DNA of 64,000 nt from Gammaproteobacteria bacterium (GTDB lineage Bacteria > Pseudomonadota > Gammaproteobacteria > Enterobacterales > Permianibacteraceae), in contig JACPFT010000010.1 in the NCBI GenBank assembly GCA_016182845.1, positions 62,001-126,000 of the forward strand, read 5' to 3'. Positions 34,384-42,415 of this stretch are shown here, one piece after another. The notes below the pieces were generated by a model, which was not told the origin of the DNA, made no database searches, and was given only the letters and a program-made list of their open reading frames with translations. Position 1 is the stretch's first letter, and each line of letters starts with the position of its first letter. The position numbers were made by a program, and so were the translations under genes.

Positions 34384-35529
34384 TTATACGCGAACTGAAC
34401 AAAATTGCACCAGGTTTGTGGCGAGATCGCCGGTCCGTGCCAGCTGCTCAGCCCAGGTTTGGGCATGCTCCCGCCAGCGGGGCAGGGCCGGTTCGAAGAC
34501 CCGCCAGGCCAGGGCCATGTCGCCGCCGCCGTTCCAGGTGCGCATCAGCTCGCGCAGAGCCTCCGCCTGAGCGTCGCTCGCCCCCCGGGTATACAGGGCG
34601 AGGAAGGCCTCCAGCTTGTCCAGGTGGACCCCGTCTTCTTGACGATAGGCCTGCCAGATCAAGGGTTTGCCCGCCCACTGGGCGCGCACGAAGGAGTCCT
34701 CGCCGCGCACGACATTGAGATCCGACAGCCACAACAGGCGGTCGTAATCGTCCTGGGCCAGCATGGGCAGGAGCTCGATGCGCAGGCGCCCGCGCGCATA
34801 GGCCTGTCCGGCGCCGGCCCCGGGCTCGGCCAGCCAGGCCAGCAGCTCGGGCCAGAGCTTGGACTCGGGCACGCGGCAGACCACGGGCCGGGGCCCGTCC
34901 GCCCAGGCGTCCAGGAGGCCGGCCAGGGGCGAGGCCTCGTAGGCGAACAGGGAGACCTGCAGGGCCTCGGGCGCGGCGACGGGCATGCCCAGGCTTTTCA
35001 GGAACTCGGCCTGGGCCGCCGGGTCGGCCTGGAAGGCGGCGAGCCGCGCCGGCAGATTGTGCTCGGCCAGGAGGCCGCCGGTGCCGGCAACGAAGCCGGG
35101 GAAGAAGAAGTGCTTGGTCAGCGGCAGGGAGGGGTGTAGGGACGGCAGGCCGTGGCAGCCCAGGACCCAGTCCTCGGCGGACAGGTATTCCAGGTTCAGC
35201 CACACCGGCTTGACGGGCGTGGCGGCCATGGCCTGGACATAGCTCGCGGGCAGCTCGCAAGCCAGTGCCTCGATCACCACCTGGGCCGGCACGACCTCGG
35301 GGAAGGGCGAGCCCCAGCGACGCACCCTCACGCCTTCCAGCACCTGCTCGTCGCGGCTAGGATCCACCGCCGGCCAGAGGCGCCGGAAGCTGGCCAGATC
35401 ATCGACCCAGAGCGTGAGGGCGAGGCCGTGCTCGGCGACCAGCTGGCGCGCCAGGCGCCAGCAGATGCCGATGTCGCCGTAGTTGTCGATGACGGTGCAG
35501 AAAATGTCCCAACGCCGCGCCTCGGCCAT
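34384..35529 (-). CDS. earP: EF-P arginine rhamnosyltransferase EarP
   Basis: 381-residue GT-B glycosyltransferase that transfers rhamnose from dTDP-rhamnose to EF-P Arg32. Motifs: N-terminal DIFCTVIDNYGDIGICWRLA with the catalytic aspartates (D15, D19) and the C-terminal nucleotide-sugar site NVVRGEDSFVRAQWAGKPLIW. Start chosen at 35529, two bases after the mipA stop; a longer frame would enter mipA. Directly upstream of efp, as expected. Confidence 0.96.
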   Translation of the reverse strand: MAEARRWDIFCTVIDNYGDIGICWRLARQLVAEHGLALTLWVDDLASFRRLWPAVDPSRDEQVLEGVRVRRWGSPFPEVVPAQVVIEALACELPASYVQAMAATPVKPVWLNLEYLSAEDWVLGCHGLPSLHPSLPLTKHFFFPGFVAGTGGLLAEHNLPARLAAFQADPAAQAEFLKSLGMPVAAPEALQVSLFAYEASPLAGLLDAWADGPRPVVCRVPESKLWPELLAWLAEPGAGAGQAYARGRLRIELLPMLAQDDYDRLLWLSDLNVVRGEDSFVRAQWAGKPLIWQAYRQEDGVHLDKLEAFLALYTRGASDAQAEALRELMRTWNGGGDMALAWRVFEPALPRWREHAQTWAEQLARTGDLATNLVQFCSVRV

Positions 35530-35531
35530 GC

Positions 35532-36332
35532 TCAGTCGTCCTTGGACGACTTGAAGATCCAAGCCATGGCGGCGCCTGCCACCAGGGAATGGTCGGTCCG
35601 CACCAGGGGCGAGTCGGCGAAGGCCGCGTCATTCAAGTCATACCAGCGCAGGAAGGCGCCATACCAGAGCCGGCCCTGACGGTGAGTCCAGCCGATCGAG
35701 GCGCGCCAGCCGCCATAGCCCTTGTCCGCCTCGTAGGCGGGGCGGTCGGCGGTCGCGTAGCGCGGCAGCACGGTGTAGAAATAGTCGTGGTAGGCGCTGG
35801 TGGCCCAGACCGGGCCGCCCACCAACTCCAGGCTCTGCCGGCCTTCCTTCACCGCCCATTCGTGCTTGTAGCGGGCCTGGGGATTGACGAACCAGCCGTG
35901 CTCATCCAAGGAACGCAGGTCGGTGGACCAGGCGCTGCGCACCGGCAGCTCCAGGTTCAGGCTGGAACCGTCGTCCTGCCAGGCGCTGTAGATGAGGGAA
36001 GGGCCGATCTCGCCCATGGCATCCAGATCGGGCATGCCCGCCCGCGCCTCGTCGTCCTCGCTGTCCACCGGCAGGGAACCCGAGGCCGAGATCTCCAGCC
36101 GCCAGTCGCCCCGCCGCCAGAGATGGCCGTGGGCGGCATTGCGGTCCACGGACAGGCGCTCGCTCTCGTAGCTGATATAGGGAAAGGGCAGCAGCCAGTT
36201 GGTGCGCTGGTCAGAGCCGGTGTAATGGGGGAAGGAGAGGGCGGTGGCGCCCACGCCCAGTTCCCACAGGGCGTCTTCGGCCTGGGCGCCGGCCGACCCA
36301 GCCAGCGCCAGAAGCAGCAGCGACTTATGCAT
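35532..36332 (-). CDS. MipA/OmpV-family outer membrane protein
   Basis: 266 residues. Signal peptide MHKSLLLLALAGSAGAQA, then alternating strands typical of a small outer-membrane barrel: WELGVGATALSFPHYTGSDQ at the start, PYISYESERLSVDRN, and aromatic final strands ending near AMAWIFKSSKDD. MipA is a scaffold for murein hydrolases in E. coli; OmpV homologues are general barrels. One-base overlap with the upstream lipoprotein gene; two-base gap to earP. Confidence 0.85.
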   Translation of the reverse strand: MHKSLLLLALAGSAGAQAEDALWELGVGATALSFPHYTGSDQRTNWLLPFPYISYESERLSVDRNAAHGHLWRRGDWRLEISASGSLPVDSEDDEARAGMPDLDAMGEIGPSLIYSAWQDDGSSLNLELPVRSAWSTDLRSLDEHGWFVNPQARYKHEWAVKEGRQSLELVGGPVWATSAYHDYFYTVLPRYATADRPAYEADKGYGGWRASIGWTHRQGRLWYGAFLRWYDLNDAAFADSPLVRTDHSLVAGAAMAWIFKSSKDD

Positions 36333-36733
36333 CAACCTTCCACGCGCTGCATTTCGTAGTTGATGGCCCGCACGAGGTTGCCGATCCACTCGTTGTACTT
36401 GGGATGGATCTTGCCGTCCTCGTACTTGAGGTTGCTGCTGTCGCGGTAGTGGATTCCCATGCTATTCGCCGTGTAGTCGATGTCGACGGTGGCCGAGTGC
36501 TTGCCGCGTACTTCCACATAGCCCAGCAAGCGGCCGTCGGCGGCCGGGGTGATGCGCCAGCCATGCATGGCGCCGCCACGGATGATGGCCAGCTTGACCT
36601 GTTCGGCGCTCAGGGGCTTACCGTCGTAGCGGGCTACGGGGTAATTGCTGACGTTCTTGACGACTGGCAGGTGGCGACAGCCCAGGGCCGACAGGGCCAG
36701 GATGGAACACAGGGCGAGGGTACGGATCTTCAT
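36332..36733 (-). CDS. Small putative lipoprotein
   Basis: 133 residues. Signal peptide with lipobox-like LSALGC (Cys about 19). Conserved-looking text: NYPVARYDGKPLSAEQVKLAII, RGGAMHGWRITPAADG and DYTANSMGIHYRDSSNLKY. No enzyme motif. First gene of a unit that continues with mipA, earP and efp. Divergent from darA across 164 bases. Confidence 0.72.
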   Translation of the reverse strand: MKIRTLALCSILALSALGCRHLPVVKNVSNYPVARYDGKPLSAEQVKLAIIRGGAMHGWRITPAADGRLLGYVEVRGKHSATVDIDYTANSMGIHYRDSSNLKYEDGKIHPKYNEWIGNLVRAINYEMQRVEG

Positions 36734-36835
36734 GGGGAACTCCCTTTCAACGGGTTACAGCGAGGCCGTAGGGCCAGGAAACGGCGTATTTTTACCAGCC
36801 GAGCCCACCTTGTCCAGCCGCCATCTGAACAAGTT

Positions 36836-36865
36836 TTGACAAGCCCCCATAGCAGAGGCTAGTCT
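36836..36865 (+). promoter_or_regulatory. Candidate promoter of the dar operon
   Basis: TTGACA (36836-36841) with TAGTCT (36860-36865) at 18-base spacing, about 30 bases before the darA start. The -35 is perfect and the -10 weak, so an activator may assist. Confidence 0.5.
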
Positions 36866-36897
36866 CGCGGCCTTTCTTCACGCCAGCGGTTCCGGCC

Positions 36898-37839
36898 ATG
36901 AAACGGATTTTGGTCGTTCAGTATTCCCAAACCGGGCAGCTAAGCTCGGCGATGGCTCATTGCCTGGCGCCGCTCCTGGCCGATCCCGATATCTCGGTGT
37001 ATGTGGAGACCCTCAAGCCGGTCACGCCCTACCCCTTTCCCTGGCCCTTCTTCCGCTTCCTGGACGTGTTCCCGGAGACGGTGTATCAGGACGCACCGGC
37101 CTTGCAGTCCCTGTCGCTGCGCGGCGACGAGGACTTCGATCTGGTGATCCTGGCCTACCAGGTCTGGTTCCTGTCCCCGGCCCTGCCCATGGCGGCCTTC
37201 ATGCAGAGTCCGGAAGCAGCCAGGCTCTTGCGCGGCAAGCCGGTGGTGACCCTGATCGCCTGCCGCAATATGTGGCTGATGGCCCAGGAGCGCATGAAGC
37301 AGTACCTGGACGGGCTAGGCGCGCGGCTCGTCGACAATATCGCCCTCACCGACCAGAGCGGCGCCCTGGCCAGCTTCATCACCACGCCGCGCTGGATGTT
37401 CACCGGCCGGCGCGAGGCCTTCTGGGGCCTACCGGCGGCGGGGGTTTCCGAGACCGATCTGCGAGGCAGCGCCCGCTTCGGCGCGGCCATGGCGGAAGCC
37501 TTGCATGCCGGACCAATCGCGGGTCCCATGCTGCACGGTCTCGGCGCGGCGGTGGTGGACGAGCGCCTGATCGCCAGCGAGCGCATAGGCACGCGCTCCT
37601 TCCGGCTCTGGGGCAAGCTGCTGCGCGCCGCCGGCCCGCAAGGCAGCGCCCGTCGCCGGCCGCTCCTGGCGATCTATGTCTGCTTCCTGTTCTGCCTGAT
37701 CGTGACCGTGGTGCCGCTGAGCATGGCCCTGCGCGCCCTGCTCCACCCCCTGGTCAAGCGGCGGCTCCTGGTCCAGAAAGCCTATTTCGAGCAGCCTTCC
37801 GGTTCGGCCACTCACCACCTGTCGCCCAATCCGCAGTAA
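36898..37839 (+). CDS. darA: Dialkylresorcinol biosynthesis protein DarA
   Basis: 313 residues. N-terminal flavodoxin-like segment ILVVQYSQTGQLSSAMAH, then TLKPVTPYPFPWPFFRFLDVFPE, which reads like the signature region of proteins labelled dialkylresorcinol condensing enzyme. The C-terminal 70 residues include a membrane segment (LLAIYVCFLFCLIVTVVPLS). In characterised DAR pathways DarB forms a cyclohexanedione from two beta-keto acyl chains and DarA gives the aromatic resorcinol. It is followed after six bases by darB. Placed at the start of the pigment locus. Confidence 0.88.
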   Translation: MKRILVVQYSQTGQLSSAMAHCLAPLLADPDISVYVETLKPVTPYPFPWPFFRFLDVFPETVYQDAPALQSLSLRGDEDFDLVILAYQVWFLSPALPMAAFMQSPEAARLLRGKPVVTLIACRNMWLMAQERMKQYLDGLGARLVDNIALTDQSGALASFITTPRWMFTGRREAFWGLPAAGVSETDLRGSARFGAAMAEALHAGPIAGPMLHGLGAAVVDERLIASERIGTRSFRLWGKLLRAAGPQGSARRRPLLAIYVCFLFCLIVTVVPLSMALRALLHPLVKRRLLVQKAYFEQPSGSATHHLSPNPQ

Positions 37840-37845
37840 ACCACC

Positions 37846-38994
37846 ATGCCCCGTCCCGTCTATATCACCCGCACCGCCAGCTTCCTGCCCCATGCGCCCC
37901 TGGACAACGAGGCCATGGAACCGGCTCTGGGGCTGGTGGGGGGCAAGCCCTCCCGCGCCCGGCGCATCGTCCTGCGCAGCAACGGCATCAAGTCGCGCCA
38001 TTATGTACTGGACCCGGCCACCGGCGAGCCCAGCTACAGCAATGCCCAGTTGACCGCCGAGGCGGTGCGCGGCCTGACCGACGAGGGCTTCGACCTGGAC
38101 GGTATCCAAGTCCTCGCCACGGGTACGACCATACCGGACCAACTAGCCCCCAATCACGCGGTGATGGTGCACGGCGAGCTGGGCCTGCCGGTCTGCGAGG
38201 CCGTGTCCACCGCCGGCATCTGCCTGTCCGGCACGGCGGCGCTGAAATACGCCTATCTGGCGGTCAAGGCCGGCGAGGCCGATGCGGCCGTGGCCACCGG
38301 CTCGGAGGTGAGTTCACTATTGCTACGCGCCCAAAACTTCGAAGCCGAGACCGAGCACAAGCTCAATGAGCTGGCAGAGCGCCCGGAGATCGCCTTCGAG
38401 AAGGATTTCCTGCGCTGGATGCTCTCCGACGGCGCGGGCGCCGTGCTGCTTCAGGACCGGCCAAGGTCCGAGGGGCCGTCCCTGCGCATCGACTGGCTGG
38501 AGCTGTTCTCCTATGCCCATGAGCTGCCCGCCTGCATGTATGCCGGTGCCCATAAAGATGCCAAGGGTCATCTCAAGGGCTGGCTGAGGCACAAGCCGGA
38601 GACGCTGCGACACGACTCGGTGTTGGCGATTAAACAGGACGTCAAGCTACTCAACGAAAACGTAGTGACCTACACCCTAAGCAAGCCCCTCCAGGCGCTG
38701 ATGGCCAAGCGCGGCCTGCGCGCCGCTGAGCTGGACTGGTTCCTGCCCCATATGTCCTCGGAGTATTTCCGCGAGCCCATAGGCCAGTGTCTGGACGAGA
38801 TCGGCCTGCCCATCCCGGCCGAGCGCTGGTTCACCAATCTGACGGAGAAGGGCAATACCGGCTCGGCCTCGCCCTACATCATGCTCGACGAATTGTTCCG
38901 CAGCGGCCGCCTGAAGGCCGGTGAACGGCTCCTGATGTTCGTGCCCGAGAGCGGGCGCTTCTCCAGCGGTTTTATCCATCTGACGGTGGTCTGA
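37846..38994 (+). CDS. darB: Dialkylresorcinol ketosynthase DarB (KAS III-like)
   Basis: 382-residue thiolase-fold enzyme with the C-H-N triad of the KAS III group: cysteine in STAGICLSGT (C126), histidine in FLPHMSSEYF and asparagine in TEKGNTGSASPYI. It condenses two acyl units to a cyclic dione that becomes the resorcinol ring. The one-base stop/start overlap (TGATG) couples it to the next gene. Together with darA it marks the dialkylresorcinol half of a flexirubin/arcuflavin-type product. Confidence 0.9.
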   Translation: MPRPVYITRTASFLPHAPLDNEAMEPALGLVGGKPSRARRIVLRSNGIKSRHYVLDPATGEPSYSNAQLTAEAVRGLTDEGFDLDGIQVLATGTTIPDQLAPNHAVMVHGELGLPVCEAVSTAGICLSGTAALKYAYLAVKAGEADAAVATGSEVSSLLLRAQNFEAETEHKLNELAERPEIAFEKDFLRWMLSDGAGAVLLQDRPRSEGPSLRIDWLELFSYAHELPACMYAGAHKDAKGHLKGWLRHKPETLRHDSVLAIKQDVKLLNENVVTYTLSKPLQALMAKRGLRAAELDWFLPHMSSEYFREPIGQCLDEIGLPIPAERWFTNLTEKGNTGSASPYIMLDELFRSGRLKAGERLLMFVPESGRFSSGFIHLTVV

Positions 38995-39389
38995 TGCGTA
39001 TCGAAGACGTGCCCCAGGAGGGCAATGACACCTTAGGGGGTCTGCGCAAGGCCCAGTATGCGGTGGACGAGAACGGGCAGTACCGCCTGGTGACCTCGGC
39101 CGGCTGGGAGGTCGAACAGACCGTCACCCGCCAGGCCCTCGACCATCTGGAACATCTGGCCGCCGAGGCCAGGGACCGGGCGCTGCGCGGCGAGGCTTCG
39201 CCCCTGGAATACCATATGTACCGCCGGCGGATGGATCTGGCCCTCCTGGCCCAGACCACCGGCCTGTTCCAGTGGCGCATCCGCCGCCATTTCGACGCCA
39301 GGCGTTTCGCCGGACTCGGGCCGGCCCTGCTGGAACGCTATGCCGAGGCCTTGGGCCTGAACCCCGCCGAACTCTCCCGCCTGGATTGA
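38994..39389 (+). CDS. Conserved protein of unknown function in the dar operon
   Basis: 131 residues, cytosolic. N-terminal half: LGGLRKAQYAVDENGQYRLV and SAGWEVEQTVTRQALDHLE. C-terminal half is helical and basic (YRRRMDLALLAQTTGLFQW, RIRRHFDARRFAGL, then LERYAEALGLNPAEL), reminiscent of a helix-turn-helix, so a small regulator or a protein partner of DarB is possible. Overlaps darB by one base and precedes the BtrH-like gene by four bases. Confidence 0.68.
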   Translation: MRIEDVPQEGNDTLGGLRKAQYAVDENGQYRLVTSAGWEVEQTVTRQALDHLEHLAAEARDRALRGEASPLEYHMYRRRMDLALLAQTTGLFQWRIRRHFDARRFAGLGPALLERYAEALGLNPAELSRLD

Positions 39390-39393
39390 TGCC

Positions 39394-40413
39394 ATGAACG
39401 CCGCCCCGGATCTGAACACATCCCCACGGAACGAGTTCCAGCACCGCCATGCCGCCCACTGCGAGAGCGGGGTCATGGCCAACCTGCTCAGCCACCACGG
39501 CTTGGCACTGAGCGAGGCCATGGCCTTCGGCCTGGCCTCCGCCCTGGCCTTCGCCTACATCCCTTTCGTCAAGCTGGGCGGCCTGCCGCTCATCGCCTAC
39601 CGCATGCCGCCCAAGGCCATCATCAAGGGCCTGTCCAAGCGCTTAGGCCTGCGCATGCGCTTCGAGACCTTCCGCTCGCCCGCGGCCGGCCAGGCGCGGC
39701 TGGATGCGCTCCTTGCCCAGGGCCGGCCGGTGGGCCTGCAGACCTCGGTGTTCTGGCTGCCTTATTTCCCGGAGGACATGCGCTTCCATTTCAATGCCCA
39801 TAACCTCCTGGTCTATGGCAAGGACGGCGGCGCCTACCGGATCAGCGATCCGGTGTTCGAGACACCGGTGAGCTGTGCCGCCGCCGATCTGCAGAAGGCG
39901 CGCTTCGCCAAGGGCGCACTGGCGCCCAAGGGCCTGCTCTACTTCCCGGAGCGGCCTCCGGCCACCGTGGACCTGGCGCCGCTGGCCTTAAACGCCATCC
40001 GCAGGAACGCCAAGGCCATGCTCGCGCCCTTTCCCCTGGTTGGCTGCAAGGGCATCGCCTATATGGCCAAGCGCATCGCCCAGCTGAAAGCCGGCGAGCA
40101 CGAGGCCGAGAGCCTGCGCTTCATCGGCCATGTGGTACGCATGCAGGAAGAGATCGGCACCGGCGGTGCCGGCTTCCGCTTCCTCTATGCCTCCTTCCTG
40201 CAAGAAGCCGCGGAACTGACCGGTCGAGCCGAGCTGAGCGTAGCCAGCCGCGAGCTGACCGCCATCGGCGACCATTGGCGCGAATTCGCCCTGGCGGCGG
40301 CGCTGATGGTGCGCGGACGCAAGCCCTTCGCGCCGGCGGCCCTGGCCGAGAGTCTGAAGGGCATCGCCGAGGCGGAACGGGGACTGTTCGGGGGCTTGGC
40401 GAAACTGGCTTGA
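39394..40413 (+). CDS. BtrH-like N-terminal domain protein, candidate acyltransferase
   Basis: 339 residues. The N-terminal 160 residues resemble the butirosin BtrH papain-like acyl-transfer domain: cysteine in RHAAHCESGVMANLL (C23), histidine in FNAHNLLVYG (H136) and aspartate in RISDPVFE (D152) form a plausible catalytic triad. The C-terminal 180 residues are helical (DUF4872-like region). BtrH moves an acyl chain from an ACP to an amine; here the context suggests transfer of the polyene acyl to the resorcinol hydroxyl, an inference. Last gene of the plus-strand dar unit, convergent with the ketosynthase-like gene. Confidence 0.72.
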   Translation: MNAAPDLNTSPRNEFQHRHAAHCESGVMANLLSHHGLALSEAMAFGLASALAFAYIPFVKLGGLPLIAYRMPPKAIIKGLSKRLGLRMRFETFRSPAAGQARLDALLAQGRPVGLQTSVFWLPYFPEDMRFHFNAHNLLVYGKDGGAYRISDPVFETPVSCAAADLQKARFAKGALAPKGLLYFPERPPATVDLAPLALNAIRRNAKAMLAPFPLVGCKGIAYMAKRIAQLKAGEHEAESLRFIGHVVRMQEEIGTGGAGFRFLYASFLQEAAELTGRAELSVASRELTAIGDHWREFALAAALMVRGRKPFAPAALAESLKGIAEAERGLFGGLAKLA

Positions 40414-40430
40414 CGACGAAGAGACCCGGA

Positions 40431-40997
40431 TTACGGCCTTGGGCCTTCATCCAGGCTATGCAGGAATTTTCGCGCATCCAGCGCTAGGGTGTCCGGTATC
40501 TCGGTGCCCTCGCCGTCCAGGGCCAAGAGCAGGCTCACGGCCTCGCCCCGCTCCCCCTCCCAGTCCAGTACCGACACCAGCACGGCCGGCGCCGTGCCCG
40601 ATTCCAGGACATTTCTCGCCAGCCACATTCCCGCCGCCAAGGCATCGCACTCGCCCGATACCAGGAGCGCGGGGCCATGCGCGCCCACTTGCTGGGCCAG
40701 GGCCTGCAGCACCGTGGTCGGCTGGGTATTGATGAAGCTGACCGGCATGGGCGGCTCGTGGAGCTCCAGGACGGACCGCAAGGCCTCCTCGGTCTCGGCG
40801 CGGGCGGCGTAGCGGCTGGCCAGGACCAGGCCGGTCTCGGCCAGCAGGCTCACGTCCCCCAGGCAACGCCAGGCGCCGGCCAAGGCCAGCTCGGCCAGGG
40901 GCCCCAGGCGGCGCGGCGGATTGGGCGCGACGCGCTTGAGCTCGGCGCGCAGTTCGGTAAGAGGCAGTTCCAGGACATCGCGGCGTAAGAGCCTCAT
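40431..40997 (-). CDS. Short ketosynthase-like protein (chain-length-factor-like, no catalytic Cys)
   Basis: 188 residues, only the N-terminal half of a condensing-enzyme fold. Its PVSFINTQPTTVLQALAQQV resembles the pattern of beta-ketoacyl synthase chain length factors (compare FSLSVHNTASGLHSIVA of the ApeC-like protein in this window), and no active-site cysteine is present. The start at 40997 overlaps the upstream ketosynthase stop by four bases (ATGA), so the two are made together and probably form a heterodimer. A longer frame reaching into the neighbour was rejected. Confidence 0.72.
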   Translation of the reverse strand: MRLLRRDVLELPLTELRAELKRVAPNPPRRLGPLAELALAGAWRCLGDVSLLAETGLVLASRYAARAETEEALRSVLELHEPPMPVSFINTQPTTVLQALAQQVGAHGPALLVSGECDALAAGMWLARNVLESGTAPAVLVSVLDWEGERGEAVSLLLALDGEGTEIPDTLALDARKFLHSLDEGPRP

Positions 40998-42100
40998 TCC
41001 GGCCTCCCGCTGGCCAGCACGGCACAGGCCAGGCTGCCGCCGAAGCCCAGGATCTGGAACAAGGCATGCCGAGGGATGGCCGGCGCGTTCCCGGCCGGCA
41101 GTTCCAGACCCAGCTCCGGGTCCCTGTCCAGCTCGCAGCCCGTGCCCGGCGTGAAGCCGGCCCGCCAGCAGCCCAGGAGCAGGGCCAGCTCGGCGGGACC
41201 GCTGGCGCCCAGGCAATGCCCCAGCCAGGGCTTGAGGGACAAAAGGCGCGGCGGCGCGGCGAAGACCCGGGACAAGGCCCTGGCCTCGATAACGTCGTTG
41301 GCGGGAGAACCGGCGGCCTGGAGCTTGACCAGGTCCAGGGCCTCGGCGGGCAGCCCGGCGGCGGCCAGGGCCTGGCCTATGGCCTGGGCGACGGGAGCGC
41401 CGTCCGGATTCAGGCCGGTGGCGCTGTGACTATCGGTTCGCTGGACCAGGCTGAGCAACCGCTCGCCGGTCCCATCCTCGGCGGCTTCCACCAGCAAGGC
41501 CGCCGCCGCCTCGCCCAGGACCAGGCCGTCGCGCGCCGGATCCAGGGGCCGGCAGGCCGTCGTCGAGAGCAGGCCCAAGGCGGCGAAACCCGCCAGGCTC
41601 AAACGGTTCTCGAACTCCAGGCCCAGGACCAGGACCCGGCGCAAGCGGCCCAGGGACAGGGCCTGCTGCGCGGCGGCCAGGGCCGAGAGGCCGGAAGTGC
41701 AGGCGCTGGACAGGCCCAGGGCCGGGCCGACCAGCCCCAGTTCCCGGCGCAGGACCTCCGCCATTCCACCGAAGCTGCCGGCGGCCGGGCCGTAAGCGGG
41801 CCAGGCCTGCTCGATGGCGTTCACCGTATAGGACGAGGAGCCGACGAAGACCGCGGTTTCGGCCCGCTCGGACCAACTCAGCCCCGCCAGGGCTTGCTCG
41901 GCGGCGGCCCGGCTCAAGTCTAGGTTGCGCGTCCAGGCATCGTCGCCGGCCCGGGCGATGGCCCGGTAGGGCCGCTCCACGCCGTCGATCCGCCGCCAGG
42001 CCGGCTCGGGCATACGCCCCGCCGCCACGGCCGCCACGGCGGCATCCAGGTCCGGCCCCAGGCAGGAGACCAGGCCCAGGCCGCGAAAGGCGATGCTCAT
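40994..42100 (-). CDS. Ketosynthase with the first catalytic histidine replaced
   Basis: 368-residue FabF/ApeO-like condensing enzyme. The nucleophile is kept (LSSACTSGLS, C134) and the second histidine is kept (KPWLGHCLGAS, H295), but the usual NLHGTATP motif reads KLQAAGSPAND, with glutamine at 261 where the first catalytic histidine should be. That histidine supports decarboxylation of the extender, so this enzyme may be non-decarboxylating or act as an acyl-transfer/Claisen partner. It is coupled to a short ketosynthase-like protein and preceded by an ACP gene 18 bases away. Confidence 0.82.
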   Translation of the reverse strand: MSIAFRGLGLVSCLGPDLDAAVAAVAAGRMPEPAWRRIDGVERPYRAIARAGDDAWTRNLDLSRAAAEQALAGLSWSERAETAVFVGSSSYTVNAIEQAWPAYGPAAGSFGGMAEVLRRELGLVGPALGLSSACTSGLSALAAAQQALSLGRLRRVLVLGLEFENRLSLAGFAALGLLSTTACRPLDPARDGLVLGEAAAALLVEAAEDGTGERLLSLVQRTDSHSATGLNPDGAPVAQAIGQALAAAGLPAEALDLVKLQAAGSPANDVIEARALSRVFAAPPRLLSLKPWLGHCLGASGPAELALLLGCWRAGFTPGTGCELDRDPELGLELPAGNAPAIPRHALFQILGFGGSLACAVLASGRPE

Positions 42101-42118
42101 GAAGACCCTCTCCCGGCG

Positions 42119-42415
42119 CTACGCGCCACCCTCCCCCGCCTGGGGGGGAGGGTAAGACAGCGATGCCGCTTCCAGGCGCTCGGCCAGGCTGGCCACGGAG
42201 GCCAAGACGCGCCGGGTTTCCTTGCTGTCCGCCAGACGCAGGCCATAGCGTTTCTGAACGGCCATGGAGATCTGCAGGACATCCAGGGAATCCAGCTGCA
42301 AGAAGGAATCCGTGCCGAACAAGGGCGCATCGTCCGGGATCGTGTGCGGATCCACCGCCTTGTCGCAGGCCTCGACGATCAGTTCCTTCAAGGCCAGCCT
42401 CAGCGCCTCGCTCAT
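42119..42415 (-). CDS. Acyl carrier protein of the dar/export operon
   Basis: 98 residues with the 4'-phosphopantetheine serine in LQLDSLDVLQ (S43). Acidic helices as in other ACPs. The last 11 or so residues (PPPQAGEGGA) are encoded by a dispersed GC palindrome (42128-42153), not by ACP sequence. It overlaps the ABC permease gene by four bases. A dedicated ACP of dar loci is a known arrangement, so this may carry the chains used by DarB or by the adjacent unusual ketosynthase. Confidence 0.85.
   Translation of the reverse strand: MSEALRLALKELIVEACDKAVDPHTIPDDAPLFGTDSFLQLDSLDVLQISMAVQKRYGLRLADSKETRRVLASVASLAERLEAASLSYPPPQAGEGGA
42128..42153. repeat. GC-rich palindrome inside the 3' end of the ACP gene
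   Basis: ACCCTCCCCC-GCCTG-GGGGGAGGGT-type palindrome. Same family as 25635-25659. It supplies the ACP stop-proximal codons. Confidence 0.65.
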
